Counted from the first letter of the stretch, positions 1-9,433 are shown. The stretch: 48,594 bases of DNA from Bacteroidales bacterium (GCA_012837345.1 DURL01000061.1:1-48594), one strand, 5' to 3'. Numbers and translations: made by a program. Notes: a model not told the origin generated them from the letters alone.

Positions 1-2537
1 CGCACCAGTTGGCCCACACCATTCTGGTCGAGCACCGCAAAAGGATCATGTTTGAGGATCCCCTTATCGATGTACATCGGCAGGAACTTGGCCACGTCGT
101 CGCGACTGTAACCGAAGGTCATCTGCGTCAGGTCGTTGGTACCGAAAGAGAAGAAGTCGGCTTCGGTGGCGATCTTATGTGCCGTGAGAGCAGCACGCGG
201 GATCTCGATCATGGTACCGATCTTGTACTTCACCGAGGCGTTCTTCTCAGCGAACACCTGCTGAATGGTCTTCTCGATGATATCCTTCTGAGCCTTGAAC
301 TCATGCACGATGCCGGTGAGAGGCACCATGATCTCGGGCTTGGCCTTGATACCCTCTTTCTTCAGCTCGATGGCGGTCTCCATGATGGCACGTGTCTGCA
401 TCTCGGTAATCTCGGGGTAGAGGTTCCCCAGACGGCAGCCACGCAATCCCAGCATCGGGTTGGACTCCATCAGTCCTTCCACACGGTCATGGATATCCTT
501 ATAGGAGATACCCATCACCTTCGCCATCTCCATTTGACCCTTCTCATCATGTGGCACAAATTCATGCAGCGGGGGATCGAGCAAACGAATGGTCACGGCA
601 TGACCGGTCATGGCTCTGAAGATGCCTTCAAAATCCTTCTTCTGGAGGGGCAGCAGCTTGTTGAGAGCCTTACGGCGTCCCTCTTCATCTTTCGCCAGGA
701 TCATCTCGCGCATCGGAATGATCTTGTCTTCCTCGAAGAACATATGCTCGGTGCGACAGAGGCCAATTCCTTTGGCACCGAAGTTGCGAGCCACGGTAGC
801 ATCATAAGGCGTATCTGCATTGGTCCGCACATCCATGCGAGAATATTTGTCGGCAAGCTCCATCAGTTCGGCGAAATCGGCATCCAACTCGGCATCCTGC
901 GTAGTGATCTTCCCCAGGTAAACATTTCCCGTGGAGCCGTCGAGGGAGATCCAGTCGCCCTCCTTCACCTCCTGACCGTTGATGGCCATTGAGCGTGACT
1001 TGTAGTCGATGATCAGGTTGTTGGCAGCAGAGACACAGCATTTACCCATACCACGTGCCACAACGGCAGCATGTGAGGTCATTCCGCCACGTGCCGTGAG
1101 GATACCCTGCGCAGTGGCCATACCTCTAAGGTCTTCAGGTGATGTTTCAATGCGGCATAGAATCACCTTCTTGCCCTCCTTGCTCCATTCTTCGGCCTCA
1201 TCGGCATGAAACACTACCTGTCCGGCAGCAGCTCCCGGTGAGGCAGGCAGACCATGTGTTACACGTTTGGCGCTGGCCAATGCCTTCTTGTCGAATACCG
1301 GGTGAAGCAACTCATCCAGCTTCTCCGGATCGCAACGCCGCAGGGTAATCTTCTCATCGATATATCCCTGATGCAACATATCGATGGCGATCTTCACCAT
1401 AGCAGCTCCGGTACGCTTACCGCTGCGGGTCTGCAGAATCCACAGCTTGCCATCCTGAATGGTGAACTCCAGGTCCTGCATATCTTTGAAATAATCTTCC
1501 AGCTTCTGCTGTACCTCGATCAGATCACGGGCACAGTCAGGCATCGCCTCTTCGAGGGAAGGATATCTGGCTGCACGATCCTCTTCGGAGATACCCTGCA
1601 GCTTCGCCCAGCGGCGTGATCCCTCGAGGGTAATCTGCTGGGGTGTACGCACACCGGCTACCACATCCTCACCCTGTGCATCAATCAGGTACTCACCGTT
1701 GAAGATATCCTCACCGGTAGCAGCATCACGGGTGAAGGCAACACCGGTACCGGAGGTCTTGCCCATGTTGCCGTAGACCATCGCCTGCACGTTGACAGCG
1801 GTACCCCACTCCTGCGGGAAGTTATTCATCTTCCGGTAGAGAATGGCCCGCTCGTTCATCCAACTGTCGAAGACCGCACAAACGGCGCCCCAGAGCTGAT
1901 CCCAGGGACTAACCGGGAAGTCATGGCCGGTCTTCACCTTCACCGCTGCCTTGAAGCGCTTCACCAGCTCCTTCAGGTCATCGGTGGTGAGGTCTGTATC
2001 CAACTCAATGCCTTTCGTCTCTTTCATCTCATCCATGATCTCCTCGAAAGGATCAATATCTTCCTTGCTCTGAGGCTTGAGTCCCAGCACCACATCACCA
2101 TACATCTGCACGAAACGACGATAGGAGTCCCAGGCAAACCGTTCATTACCTGATTTTCTGGCGATCCCTTCCACAGCATCATCATTGAGACCCAGGTTCA
2201 ACACCGTGTCCATCATGCCCGGCATTGAAACACGTGCTCCTGAACGTACCGACACCAGACAGGGATTCTCCTTGTCACCGAACTTCGTACCGGTGAGTGA
2301 TTCGATCTGGGCCACGGCTCTTTTCACCTCTTCTTCCAAGGCAGAAATCACATAGTCACGCCCCAGCTCGTTGTACTCCGTACAAACTTCAGTGGTAATG
2401 GTAAAACCCGGGGGAACAGGTACACCAATCAAATTCATCTCGGCCAGGTTTGCTCCCTTTCCTCCAAGCAGGTTCTTCATATCTGCCCGCCCTTCAGCAG
2501 CGCCGTTACCAAAGGTGTAAACTCTCTTTTTTTCCAT
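1..2537 (-). CDS. ppdK: Pyruvate, phosphate dikinase (C-terminus cut by window edge)
   Basis: The enzyme interconverts pyruvate, ATP and phosphate with PEP, AMP and diphosphate in the cytoplasm. Reading leftward from an ATG at 2537, 845 codons are visible; the family is about 870-910 residues, so only the last part, with the catalytic Cys loop, lies outside. The N-terminal ATP-grasp part contains GGKGANLAEM and the SVRSGA stretch. The phosphohistidine domain carries GGMTSHAAVVARGMGK with the swivelling His at about residue 489. The TIM-barrel PEP domain shows GLCRTEHMF, GLRGCRLG and SFGTNDLTQ near the left edge. It has its own promoter-like element (2594-2601) and is probably a separate transcript from the DUF4296 gene upstream. 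It is missing from simple open-frame lists because its stop codon is outside the window. Confidence 0.96.
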   Translation of the reverse strand, partial: MEKKRVYTFGNGAAEGRADMKNLLGGKGANLAEMNLIGVPVPPGFTITTEVCTEYNELGRDYVISALEEEVKRAVAQIESLTGTKFGDKENPCLVSVRSGARVSMPGMMDTVLNLGLNDDAVEGIARKSGNERFAWDSYRRFVQMYGDVVLGLKPQSKEDIDPFEEIMDEMKETKGIELDTDLTTDDLKELVKRFKAAVKVKTGHDFPVSPWDQLWGAVCAVFDSWMNERAILYRKMNNFPQEWGTAVNVQAMVYGNMGKTSGTGVAFTRDAATGEDIFNGEYLIDAQGEDVVAGVRTPQQITLEGSRRWAKLQGISEEDRAARYPSLEEAMPDCARDLIEVQQKLEDYFKDMQDLEFTIQDGKLWILQTRSGKRTGAAMVKIAIDMLHQGYIDEKITLRRCDPEKLDELLHPVFDKKALASAKRVTHGLPASPGAAAGQVVFHADEAEEWSKEGKKVILCRIETSPEDLRGMATAQGILTARGGMTSHAAVVARGMGKCCVSAANNLIIDYKSRSMAINGQEVKEGDWISLDGSTGNVYLGKITTQDAELDADFAELMELADKYSRMDVRTNADTPYDATVARNFGAKGIGLCRTEHMFFEEDKIIPMREMILAKDEEGRRKALNKLLPLQKKDFEGIFRAMTGHAVTIRLLDPPLHEFVPHDEKGQMEMAKVMGISYKDIHDRVEGLMESNPMLGLRGCRLGNLYPEITEMQTRAIMETAIELKKEGIKAKPEIMVPLTGIVHEFKAQKDIIEKTIQQVFAEKNASVKYKIGTMIEIPRAALTAHKIATEADFFSFGTNDLTQMTFGYSRDDVAKFLPMYIDKGILKHDPFAVLDQNGVGQLV

Positions 2538-2593
2538 TTGATGTTCTATTATGATAAATTAAATGTTAAATATTACATTGTTGTATATGACTA

Positions 2594-2601
2594 CAAATAT
2601 A
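2594..2601 (-). promoter_or_regulatory. Promoter -7 element upstream of ppdK
   Basis: On the minus strand this reads TATATTTG, matching the Bacteroidetes -7 consensus TAnnTTTG, 57 bases before the ppdK start codon. The flanking sequence is very AT-rich. A TTTG lies further upstream but at 27 bases, longer than the usual 19-21, so no -33 element is claimed. Confidence 0.5.
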
Positions 2602-2657
2602 GCACTTTCTTCAGTACTGATTTTTTTACAAATATTTTTTTTCAACACGATATCCTC

Positions 2658-3521
2658 TTACCTATGTTGCAATGTATCTGACCTTTCATCCTGAACGATT
2701 ATCTCTTCCATCGGCACAACAGAAAGGGTTGAATCCGCAACATCATCACCCAGGCTGATGTGATACAGTTGTATATGGGTTGCACTGTTCAGCGAATCCA
2801 GTAAATGAATATAGCCGTAAATGTGCCTAAGCGTGTCCTGCCTGGTATTTCTAAGCGTGTCCTCCGGGAGATATTTCGTGGCGATGGTTCGATAGGTCTT
2901 GTTCTCAGTGATCTGCTGCGGCAGGTAAATGGATGTATCACCATATTCCAACGTGAGTAACGAGGTGATGCGCGGGGGAAAGAGGGGGGGGATGCCGATT
3001 ACACTGTAGGTGTAGGTAAACTGATCGTCGGTAATCCGTTCTTTCACGTCGTACTCATTCAGATGAAAACGGAATCCTCTCTCGGCAGCAGAGCCTGAGA
3101 ACGAATAGTAGGTAGGGATGTATGAAGGGGAGAGAGTTCGAGGGTCGGACACCTTACGGGCAGCCAGTCTGCCTATTTCCCCATCCACCTCCTTGCGAGC
3201 TCTATCCAGACGTACTTTGACGGAATCGTTCATCTTCAGATAGAGATCTATTCTGTCGGAATACCAGGAAAGGGAGGTATCCCATTGGGCCTGAGACACG
3301 CCATGTAAGGCAAACACCCGGTTGATGTATGCCTCTTTTTTTTCCGGGGAGTTAAAACGGTGGTACTCATTCTCCATGGTGGCTTCGGCCAGGTAGACAT
3401 CATAGAGAAGACGTTCCATCTCTTTTCTCTTCAGGACCTCCTTCGGGCGGTTCTGACAGGATGAAACCAACAAAACCCCCGCAAGAAATATAAACAGATA
3501 TGAAGCAATGCTACATTTCAC
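2658..3521 (-). CDS. DUF4296-type lipoprotein
   Basis: This is a Bacteroidetes-specific lipoprotein of unknown function. The frame has only GTG candidates at its beginning (3569 and 3521). I prefer 3521 because it puts a short basic n-region before a hydrophobic stretch and the lipobox VSSC, as expected for a type II signal peptide; the earlier GTG would add 16 charged residues. The N-terminal mature part (KEMERLLYDVYLAEA) looks like the DUF4296 domain; the C-terminal half is poorly defined. The chosen start overlaps the end of lspA by 11 bases, so the two are translationally coupled, which is apt because LspA would process this protein's signal peptide. Confidence 0.75.
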   Translation of the reverse strand: MKCSIASYLFIFLAGVLLVSSCQNRPKEVLKRKEMERLLYDVYLAEATMENEYHRFNSPEKKEAYINRVFALHGVSQAQWDTSLSWYSDRIDLYLKMNDSVKVRLDRARKEVDGEIGRLAARKVSDPRTLSPSYIPTYYSFSGSAAERGFRFHLNEYDVKERITDDQFTYTYSVIGIPPLFPPRITSLLTLEYGDTSIYLPQQITENKTYRTIATKYLPEDTLRNTRQDTLRHIYGYIHLLDSLNSATHIQLYHISLGDDVADSTLSVVPMEEIIVQDERSDTLQHR

Positions 3522-4188
3522 CCGCAATGCACTTTTCTTGTCTCTCCTTATCCAGTTGTTCGCGTTCACTCTTCGACATCAGGGAGTAGGACAATGTCTT
3601 TCTGTAAAAGAGCAGGATCACTATCACACCCACGGTGATGGCTGAGTCAGCCAAATTAAAGATGAAGCGAAAGAACAGAAACTCCTGACCTCCCAAAAGA
3701 GGGAACCAGTCAGGATAACTCCCACTGATCAGCGGGAAGTAAAGCATATCCACCACCTTACCGTGTAATAGCGTTGAATAGCCTTCACCCCAGGGAACCA
3801 GTGAAGCGATATGCCCCGGATAGCTGGCGTCAAAAATGACTCCATAAAAAACACTGTCCACAATATTTCCCGAGGCACCGGCGAGCACCAGCGTGACACA
3901 GATGATGAAGCTGGTCTTGAAGTTCTCCTTCACCAGCCGGTGGATGTAGATGATGATCAGTACCACCGCAATAATCCGAAAGAGTGAGAGGAATAGCTTC
4001 CCTCCTGCCTCTATCCCAAAAGCCATCCCATTGTTCTCCACAAAATAGATCTGAAACCAGTCCGTGATATGGATCGCATCATATAGCTCCATATGGGTCT
4101 TGACCCATATCTTGGAGAGCTGATCGACGAGAAGCACTAAAAAAACGACCGCAATGGCAGCCCAGCCTTTGTGATTTTTACTGTTCAT
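3511..4188 (-). CDS. lspA: Lipoprotein signal peptidase
   Basis: LspA is the inner-membrane aspartyl protease that cleaves prolipoproteins in front of the lipidated Cys. The start at 4188 (MNSKNHKG) gives 225 residues; a longer frame upstream lacks a membrane-protein-like start. Four hydrophobic segments are visible. The first is followed by the DQLSK motif, and the two catalytic aspartates lie in GNIVDSVFYG and FNLADSAI. The protein is longer than the roughly 160 residues of E. coli LspA because of a loop (about residues 125-165) and a charged tail, as is common in Bacteroidetes. It sits between the DksA-like gene and a lipoprotein gene, all leftward. Confidence 0.95.
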   Translation of the reverse strand: MNSKNHKGWAAIAVVFLVLLVDQLSKIWVKTHMELYDAIHITDWFQIYFVENNGMAFGIEAGGKLFLSLFRIIAVVLIIIYIHRLVKENFKTSFIICVTLVLAGASGNIVDSVFYGVIFDASYPGHIASLVPWGEGYSTLLHGKVVDMLYFPLISGSYPDWFPLLGGQEFLFFRFIFNLADSAITVGVIVILLFYRKTLSYSLMSKSEREQLDKERQEKCIAGEM

Positions 4189-4280
4189 ACATAATGGTTT
4201 GGGGAAATATCTCCCATCGGGGAGCACTCCCCCTCTTCCTACTCAATGTCAATACCTCAACACTCATCCTCAGGGAACGG

Positions 4281-4661
4281 TTATCTCTTCTTGGCCGACT
4301 TGGCTTCAATGCTTAAGGTAGCATGGGGTACGGCACGAAGACGCTCTTTAGGGATCAGCTTGCCGGTCTCGCGACAGATCCCGTAAGTTCTGTTTTCGAT
4401 GCGAACCAGAGCGGCCTGCAGATTCTGGATGAACTTCATCTGACGTTGCGCCAATCGACCCGCTTCCTCCTTCGAGAGGGTAGAAGCCCCCTCTTCCAGC
4501 ACTTTGTAGGTAGGAGAGGTATCCACCGTATCATTCCCATCAGTGTTGGTCACCGCGGCACGGTAATTTTCATACTCCTGCCGGGCAATCTGCAATTTCT
4601 CGTTGATAATTGCACGGAATTCATCCAATTCCTCATCTGAATATCTCGTCTTTTCGCTCAT
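4281..4661 (-). CDS. DksA/TraR-like transcription factor with degenerate zinc finger
   Basis: DksA-family proteins bind in the RNA polymerase secondary channel and alter initiation, often with ppGpp. This 126-residue protein starts at MSEKTRYS (4661). It has an N-terminal helix, a long coiled-coil-like middle (residues about 10-85) and a C-terminal finger-like region, YGICRETGKL...PHATL. The usual four-Cys zinc site is reduced to one Cys (residue 96), so zinc binding in the classical way is unlikely. I recall this being common in Bacteroidetes relatives. A good promoter with a -33 TTG and a 20-base spacer lies at 4769-4799. lspA follows 92 bases downstream. Confidence 0.88.
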   Translation of the reverse strand: MSEKTRYSDEELDEFRAIINEKLQIARQEYENYRAAVTNTDGNDTVDTSPTYKVLEEGASTLSKEEAGRLAQRQMKFIQNLQAALVRIENRTYGICRETGKLIPKERLRAVPHATLSIEAKSAKKR

Positions 4662-4768
4662 AATGATAAATGTATAAATGGGCTGTGTCTCTCTTTCGGA
4701 ATCAGAGTGTATATACAACAACCGACGTTTCCATAAAGTTCACATTTGCATGCTGCTGCATGTTTGCG

Positions 4769-4799
4769 CAAAGATAGCGATAAATTGGATATCTTTCAA
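4769..4799 (-). promoter_or_regulatory. Promoter for the DksA-like gene
   Basis: On the minus strand the -7 element is TATCTTTG (4769-4776) and a TTG lies at 4797-4799, a spacing of 20 bases, matching Bacteroidetes sigma-ABfr-type promoters. The -33 element overlaps the last codons of ileS, so the DksA-like gene can be transcribed apart from ileS. It leaves a leader of roughly 100 bases. Confidence 0.65.
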
Positions 4800-7700
4800 C
4801 TGTTTTTCTCAATGCGGATGGTGAGCGGCTGATCATCAATGTCGATGAGATCCTCCCACTGTTCATGGGTGATTGTGATCGCATCGGCCAGCACCTGATT
4901 GCAGATGTAACCGGCATAATCGTTGACCGCCTCATCGAAAGCGGGATGTGAGGAGATACGAACCGTGATGCGGTCTGTGATCTCAAACGCCTTCGCCTTG
5001 CGCAAGTTCTGGATGCGGTTCACCAGTTCACGGGCAATACCCTCCTTCTGCAACTCAGGAGTGAGTGTGATATCGAGGGCAACCGTCAGGCGCCCCTCGC
5101 TGCCCACCAGCCAGCCGGGAATATCCTCCGAGAGGATCTCCACGTCGTCTGTTGTGATCACCGCTTCCTGTGTCTCTATCATCACCTTCAGCATTCCGTT
5201 TTGCTCCAGGGTGTTGATCTCCTGCTGATCCATCTGCTGGATACGGGCGGCCAGTTGTTTCATGATCTTACCATAACGGGGGCCCAGCTTTTTAAAATCG
5301 GGTTTCACCCGTTTCACCAGCATGCCACTTGTCGAGTCGACGAAGTCCAGCTCCTTCACATTTACCTCGTTCAGGATCAACGACTTCACCGCATCCATAT
5401 TCCTTCTCTGCTGATCATCCAGCACCGGGATCATGATCCGTGAAAGCGGCTGACGCACCTTGATGTTTACCTTGCGACGCAGTGCCAGCACGATTGATGA
5501 TGCGGTCTGGGCCAGATACATCTGTTCCTCCAGCTCCTTGTCGATCAGCTCCTCATCGGCCTGCGGGAAATCAGTAAGATGAACCGACAGCTCCCTGTCG
5601 TTACCGGCAACGCCGATCAGGTCGAGGTAAAGCCGGTCGGCATAGAAGGGGGCTATGGGAGCCATCAGCTGAGCCACCGTTACCAGACACCGATAAAGGG
5701 TCTGGTAGGCCGACAGCTTGTCGTCGGTCATCTCACCCCCCCAAAAGCGTTTGCGGTTGAGCCGCACATACCAGTTACTGAGATTATCATTCACAAAATC
5801 GGCAATGGCCCGCCCCGCACGGGTCGGCTCATAGGCGTCGTAAGCCTGATCCACCTCTGCCACCAGGCTGTTCAGCAGTGAGATGATCCAGCGGTCAATC
5901 TCCGGCCTTTTTGTGAACTCAATCTGCGGATACTGATTGTAGAAGGCATCCACATTGGCATAGAGAACAAAGAAGGAATAGCTGTTGAAGAGTGTGCCGA
6001 AGAACTTTCTCCGGGCCTCCTCCACCCCATCAATATCAAACTTGAGATTATCCCAGGGAGCCGCGTTGGTGATCATATACCAGCGTAAAGGGTCTGATCC
6101 GTGCTTCTCGATGGTCTCGAAGGGATCGACAGCGTTACCCAATCGCTTCGACATCTTGTTGCCGTTTTTATCGAGCACCAGCCCGTTGGAGACCACATTC
6201 TTAAACGCCACGTTCCCTTTCACCATGGATGCGATAGCGTGTAACGTGTAAAACCAGCCACGTGTCTGGTCTACCCCCTCGGCAATGAAATCGGCGGGGA
6301 ACACCTTTGCAAACTCACCCTCTGAGATGTGTGGATAGAAGACCTGAGCGAAGGGCATGGCACCGCTGTCGAACCAGACGTCGATCAGGTCGGTCTCACG
6401 TCGCATCGGCACTCCACTGTCGGAGACCAGCACGATCTGATCCACATAAGGGCGGTGCAGGTCGATCTGCTCATAATCCAGCTCACGGTAATCGTTCAGG
6501 TCCAGATCCTTCCAGGGCAACTCTTGCATCACCCCTGCCTCGACTGCCTTCTGCATCTCTTCATAGAGCTCCTTCACCGAACCGATGCACTTTTCTTCCT
6601 TCCCGTCGTCGGTACGCCATATGGGCAGCGGTGTGCCCCAGTAACGGCTGCGACTCAGGTTCCAGTCCTGCAGGTTCTCCAGCCACTTACCGAAGCGGCC
6701 GCTACCGGTGGACTGCGGCTTCCAGTTGATGCTGTTGTTCAACTCAATCATCTGCTCACGGCATGCTGTGGAGCGGATGAACCAGCTGTCGAGGGGATAG
6801 TAGAGTACCGGCTTGTCGGTGCGCCAGCAATGCGGGTAGTTATGCAGATGCTTTTCAATGCGGAACGCCCTGTTCTGCTGCTTAAGCATCACCGAGAGAT
6901 CCACATCGAGGGTGGCATCCTCTTCGGTCAGTGAATCGTCATAGGCATTCTTCACATACCTGCCGGCATACTCAGCATAAAGATCACTGTTTACCTGTTC
7001 TTTCACAAATAGCGGATCCAGCTCTTCAATGGGGTAAAACTTACCGGTGAGGTCCACCATCGGCCGCAGATTGCCTTCTTTGTCAGTTAGTGTCAACCCC
7101 GGCACCTCATGCTCTTTACCCACTCGGGCGTCGTCGGCACCAAAGGTGGGAGCAATATGCACGATACCGGTACCATCCTCGGTGGTGACAAAATCACCGG
7201 TCACCACCCGGAAGGCTTTATCGGTCACCTTCACCCAGGGAATAAGCTGTTCGTAGCGGATACCAGCCAGTTCAGAACCCTTCCAGACCCTGTCGAGCAC
7301 TCTGTAGGGTATATTCTTATCTCCCGTCTTATAGTCGCTGAGTGACTGTGATGCATTCTTCTCGGGAAAGTAGGCATGTAGCAGGTTCCTGGCCAATACA
7401 GCAGTCATCGGCTCTCCGCTGTAGGGGTTGTAGGTCTGTACCGCCACGTATTCGATGTTCTTACCCACCGCCAGCAGCATGTTCGACGGCAGGGTCCATG
7501 GTGTGGTGGTCCATGCCAGGAAAAAAGGATCCCCAAACTGCTGCCACTCCGGTAGCGGATCCTTCACCAGAAACTGGGCCGTGCAGGTGGTATCCTTCAC
7601 GTCGCGATAGCAACCCGGCTGGTTCAACTCGTGGGTGCTCAGGCCGGTGCCCGCGGCAGGGGAGTAGGGCTGAATGGTATAGCCCTTGTAGAGCAGTCCC

Positions 7701-8212
7701 TTCCTGTAAAGCTCCTTGAGCAGGTACCATAATGTTTCGATGTAACGGTTGTCGTAGGTGATGTAGGGATCACTCATATCCACCCAGTAGCCCATCTTGC
7801 TGGTCAGATCCTCCCATTCACGGGTATACTTCATCACTTCGGTGCGGCAGGCAGCGTTATACTCCTCTACAGTAATCTTTTTCCCAATATCCTCTTTGGT
7901 TATTCCCAGCGATTTCTCCACACCCAGCTCCACCGGAAGCCCATGCGTGTCCCATCCCGCTTTCCGGTTTACCAGAAATCCCTTCATTGTCTTGTAGCGA
8001 CAAAATATATCCTTGATAGAGCGGGCGATAACATGATGGATGCCGGGCATACCATTTGCCGACGGTGGTCCCTCATAAAAGACAAATTGAGGATGCCCCT
8101 GGCGAATCTCCAGACTTTGCCTGAAAACCTGCTTCTCATCCCACTCTTTCAACATTTCCTTGTTTATATCTGAAAGATTCAACTGATTGTATTCCGGAAA
8201 TCGATTACTCAT
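4796..8212 (-). CDS. ileS: Isoleucyl-tRNA synthetase, eukaryote-like type
   Basis: The enzyme charges tRNA-Ile with isoleucine. The start MSNRFPEYNQL at 8212 gives 1138 residues; upstream codons in the same frame run through the promoter. The class I signature region is GPPSANGMPGIHHV (a variant of HIGH), the CP1 editing domain follows with TTTPWTLPSN and GTGIVHIAP, and the second catalytic signature is KMSKRLGN. The arginine in KMSKR and the absence of a C-terminal CxxC zinc cluster point to the eukaryote-like IleS2 class rather than the KMSKS class. The C-terminal anticodon-binding region is long. The gene is transcribed from its own promoter at 8248-8277. Confidence 0.97.
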   Translation of the reverse strand: MSNRFPEYNQLNLSDINKEMLKEWDEKQVFRQSLEIRQGHPQFVFYEGPPSANGMPGIHHVIARSIKDIFCRYKTMKGFLVNRKAGWDTHGLPVELGVEKSLGITKEDIGKKITVEEYNAACRTEVMKYTREWEDLTSKMGYWVDMSDPYITYDNRYIETLWYLLKELYRKGLLYKGYTIQPYSPAAGTGLSTHELNQPGCYRDVKDTTCTAQFLVKDPLPEWQQFGDPFFLAWTTTPWTLPSNMLLAVGKNIEYVAVQTYNPYSGEPMTAVLARNLLHAYFPEKNASQSLSDYKTGDKNIPYRVLDRVWKGSELAGIRYEQLIPWVKVTDKAFRVVTGDFVTTEDGTGIVHIAPTFGADDARVGKEHEVPGLTLTDKEGNLRPMVDLTGKFYPIEELDPLFVKEQVNSDLYAEYAGRYVKNAYDDSLTEEDATLDVDLSVMLKQQNRAFRIEKHLHNYPHCWRTDKPVLYYPLDSWFIRSTACREQMIELNNSINWKPQSTGSGRFGKWLENLQDWNLSRSRYWGTPLPIWRTDDGKEEKCIGSVKELYEEMQKAVEAGVMQELPWKDLDLNDYRELDYEQIDLHRPYVDQIVLVSDSGVPMRRETDLIDVWFDSGAMPFAQVFYPHISEGEFAKVFPADFIAEGVDQTRGWFYTLHAIASMVKGNVAFKNVVSNGLVLDKNGNKMSKRLGNAVDPFETIEKHGSDPLRWYMITNAAPWDNLKFDIDGVEEARRKFFGTLFNSYSFFVLYANVDAFYNQYPQIEFTKRPEIDRWIISLLNSLVAEVDQAYDAYEPTRAGRAIADFVNDNLSNWYVRLNRKRFWGGEMTDDKLSAYQTLYRCLVTVAQLMAPIAPFYADRLYLDLIGVAGNDRELSVHLTDFPQADEELIDKELEEQMYLAQTASSIVLALRRKVNIKVRQPLSRIMIPVLDDQQRRNMDAVKSLILNEVNVKELDFVDSTSGMLVKRVKPDFKKLGPRYGKIMKQLAARIQQMDQQEINTLEQNGMLKVMIETQEAVITTDDVEILSEDIPGWLVGSEGRLTVALDITLTPELQKEGIARELVNRIQNLRKAKAFEITDRITVRISSHPAFDEAVNDYAGYICNQVLADAITITHEQWEDLIDIDDQPLTIRIEKNS

Positions 8213-8247
8213 TGTCAATGAATTTATACCATACAAAAATGAAGATG

Positions 8248-8277
8248 CAAAGGTAGCAATAAATTGAGAAACGACAA
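8248..8277 (-). promoter_or_regulatory. Promoter for ileS
   Basis: The minus strand shows TACCTTTG (8248-8255), matching TAnnTTTG, with TTG at 8275-8277 and a 19-base spacer. It lies 36 bases before the ileS start codon. It is divergent from the promoter of the gene at 8509. Confidence 0.65.
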
Positions 8278-8342
8278 TCGAAAAAATGGCATGTTCACAG
8301 TCATCACCATCACCACATGTCAGCAATTATATATCACATTCA

Positions 8343-8374
8343 TTTGTTTATTTTGAATAAACGGCATATATTTG
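8343..8374 (+). promoter_or_regulatory. Promoter for the secreted endonuclease/phosphatase gene
   Basis: A TTTG at 8343-8346 and TATATTTG at 8367-8374 are separated by exactly 20 bases, a full match to the Bacteroidetes consensus. The leader to the start codon at 8509 is long, about 130 bases, and shows no recognised riboswitch. Confidence 0.65.
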
Positions 8375-8508
8375 GAACCCGAAGTCCATGGAACCAGCTT
8401 GAATATAAAAGGCATTCAAGAGTCCGGAAAGAAACAACTAAGGATCATCGGGTTACCAACCCTATACCGAAAAAGGAATCAATAACACCAACCCAAACAG
8501 AGTGAGAT

Positions 8509-9360
8509 ATGATGAAACGTACATTTTGGATCTGCCTGGCACTGCTTGCTGTAACAATCGCACAAGCACAAACCGATACACCGGTCAGGCTCAATATAAG
8601 CAGCTTCAACCTGCGGATGGATAACCCCGGTGACGGGGAGAATGCATGGCCGCACAGGAAGGAGAGGGTCAAACAGCTGATACAATTCCACGAGCTAGAT
8701 CTGATCGGCACGCAGGAGGGATTCAAGCATCAGCTGGATGGAATCTTGGAGCTGCAAGGATATGCTTACGTGGGGGGTGGTCGCGATGATGGCAAGGATG
8801 CCGGTGAACACTCCGCGATCATTTACCGAACCAGCCGTCTTATGCTCCTCGACCATGGCGACTTCTGGTTCTCAGAGACACCCGACCTGCCAGGCAAAGG
8901 ATGGGATGCCACCTGCTGCAACCGCATCTGCTCCTGGGCACAGCTTAAAGACAACCAATCAGGGAGATCCTTCTTTATCTTCAACGTCCACTACGACCAC
9001 CAGGGTAAAGAGGCACGCAGGAACTCCTCGCTACTACTGAACGAGAAGGTGAAAGAGATTGCCGGCAACAACCCTGTTGTTGTGACCGGCGATTTCAATG
9101 CCACACCAGACTCGGAACCGATCCAAATCATCCTTGATGCCGGACAGCTGCATGACTCATATAGAATCACCCGAACGCCTCCCTATGGCACGGAGGGCAC
9201 CTTCAATGCATTCAGGCTGGATGCTCCGATGAGAGATCGTATCGATTATATCTGGGTGAGTCCCCATATCACCGTGCACAAGTATGGGGTGCTGAATGAA
9301 CAGCAATATGGACGGTTCCCTTCTGACCATTTCCCGGTGATGATTGAAGCAGAGCTATAA
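8509..9360 (+). CDS. Secreted endonuclease/exonuclease/phosphatase family protein
   Basis: This is a metal-dependent phosphoesterase of the DNase I/APE1 fold; the substrate cannot be told from sequence. Residues 1-21 form a signal peptide ending in AQAQ, so it is exported. Family motifs follow: SFNLRMD, the metal Glu in LIGTQEG, FNVHYDH, VVTGDFNATPDS, DRIDYIWVS and the final FPSDHFPV with catalytic Asp and His. At 283 residues it is the usual length for Bacteroidetes single-domain members. Two ATG codons are adjacent at 8509 and 8512. The gene stands alone between two promoters and a shared terminator. Confidence 0.93.
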   Translation: MMKRTFWICLALLAVTIAQAQTDTPVRLNISSFNLRMDNPGDGENAWPHRKERVKQLIQFHELDLIGTQEGFKHQLDGILELQGYAYVGGGRDDGKDAGEHSAIIYRTSRLMLLDHGDFWFSETPDLPGKGWDATCCNRICSWAQLKDNQSGRSFFIFNVHYDHQGKEARRNSSLLLNEKVKEIAGNNPVVVTGDFNATPDSEPIQIILDAGQLHDSYRITRTPPYGTEGTFNAFRLDAPMRDRIDYIWVSPHITVHKYGVLNEQQYGRFPSDHFPVMIEAEL

Positions 9361-9380
9361 CGCACAGAACAGTCAAAAAA

Positions 9381-9420
9381 AAAAGAATGCCCGTTTCACT
9401 ATGTGAAGCGGGCATTCTTT
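9381..9420. terminator. Bidirectional terminator between the EEP gene and the aminotransferase
   Basis: An A-run precedes, and a T-run follows, an inverted repeat of about 18 bases with one G-T wobble and the loop TAT. The two converging genes at 9360 and 9434 would both stop here. Confidence 0.85.
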
Positions 9421-9433
9421 GTCATATCACCTT

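Noticed and set aside
9-992. A 327-codon open frame on the plus strand opposite ppdK
   Set aside because: It lies fully inside the well-conserved ppdK reading frame on the other strand, and the deduced protein has no recognisable motif. It is a shadow frame caused by codon bias.
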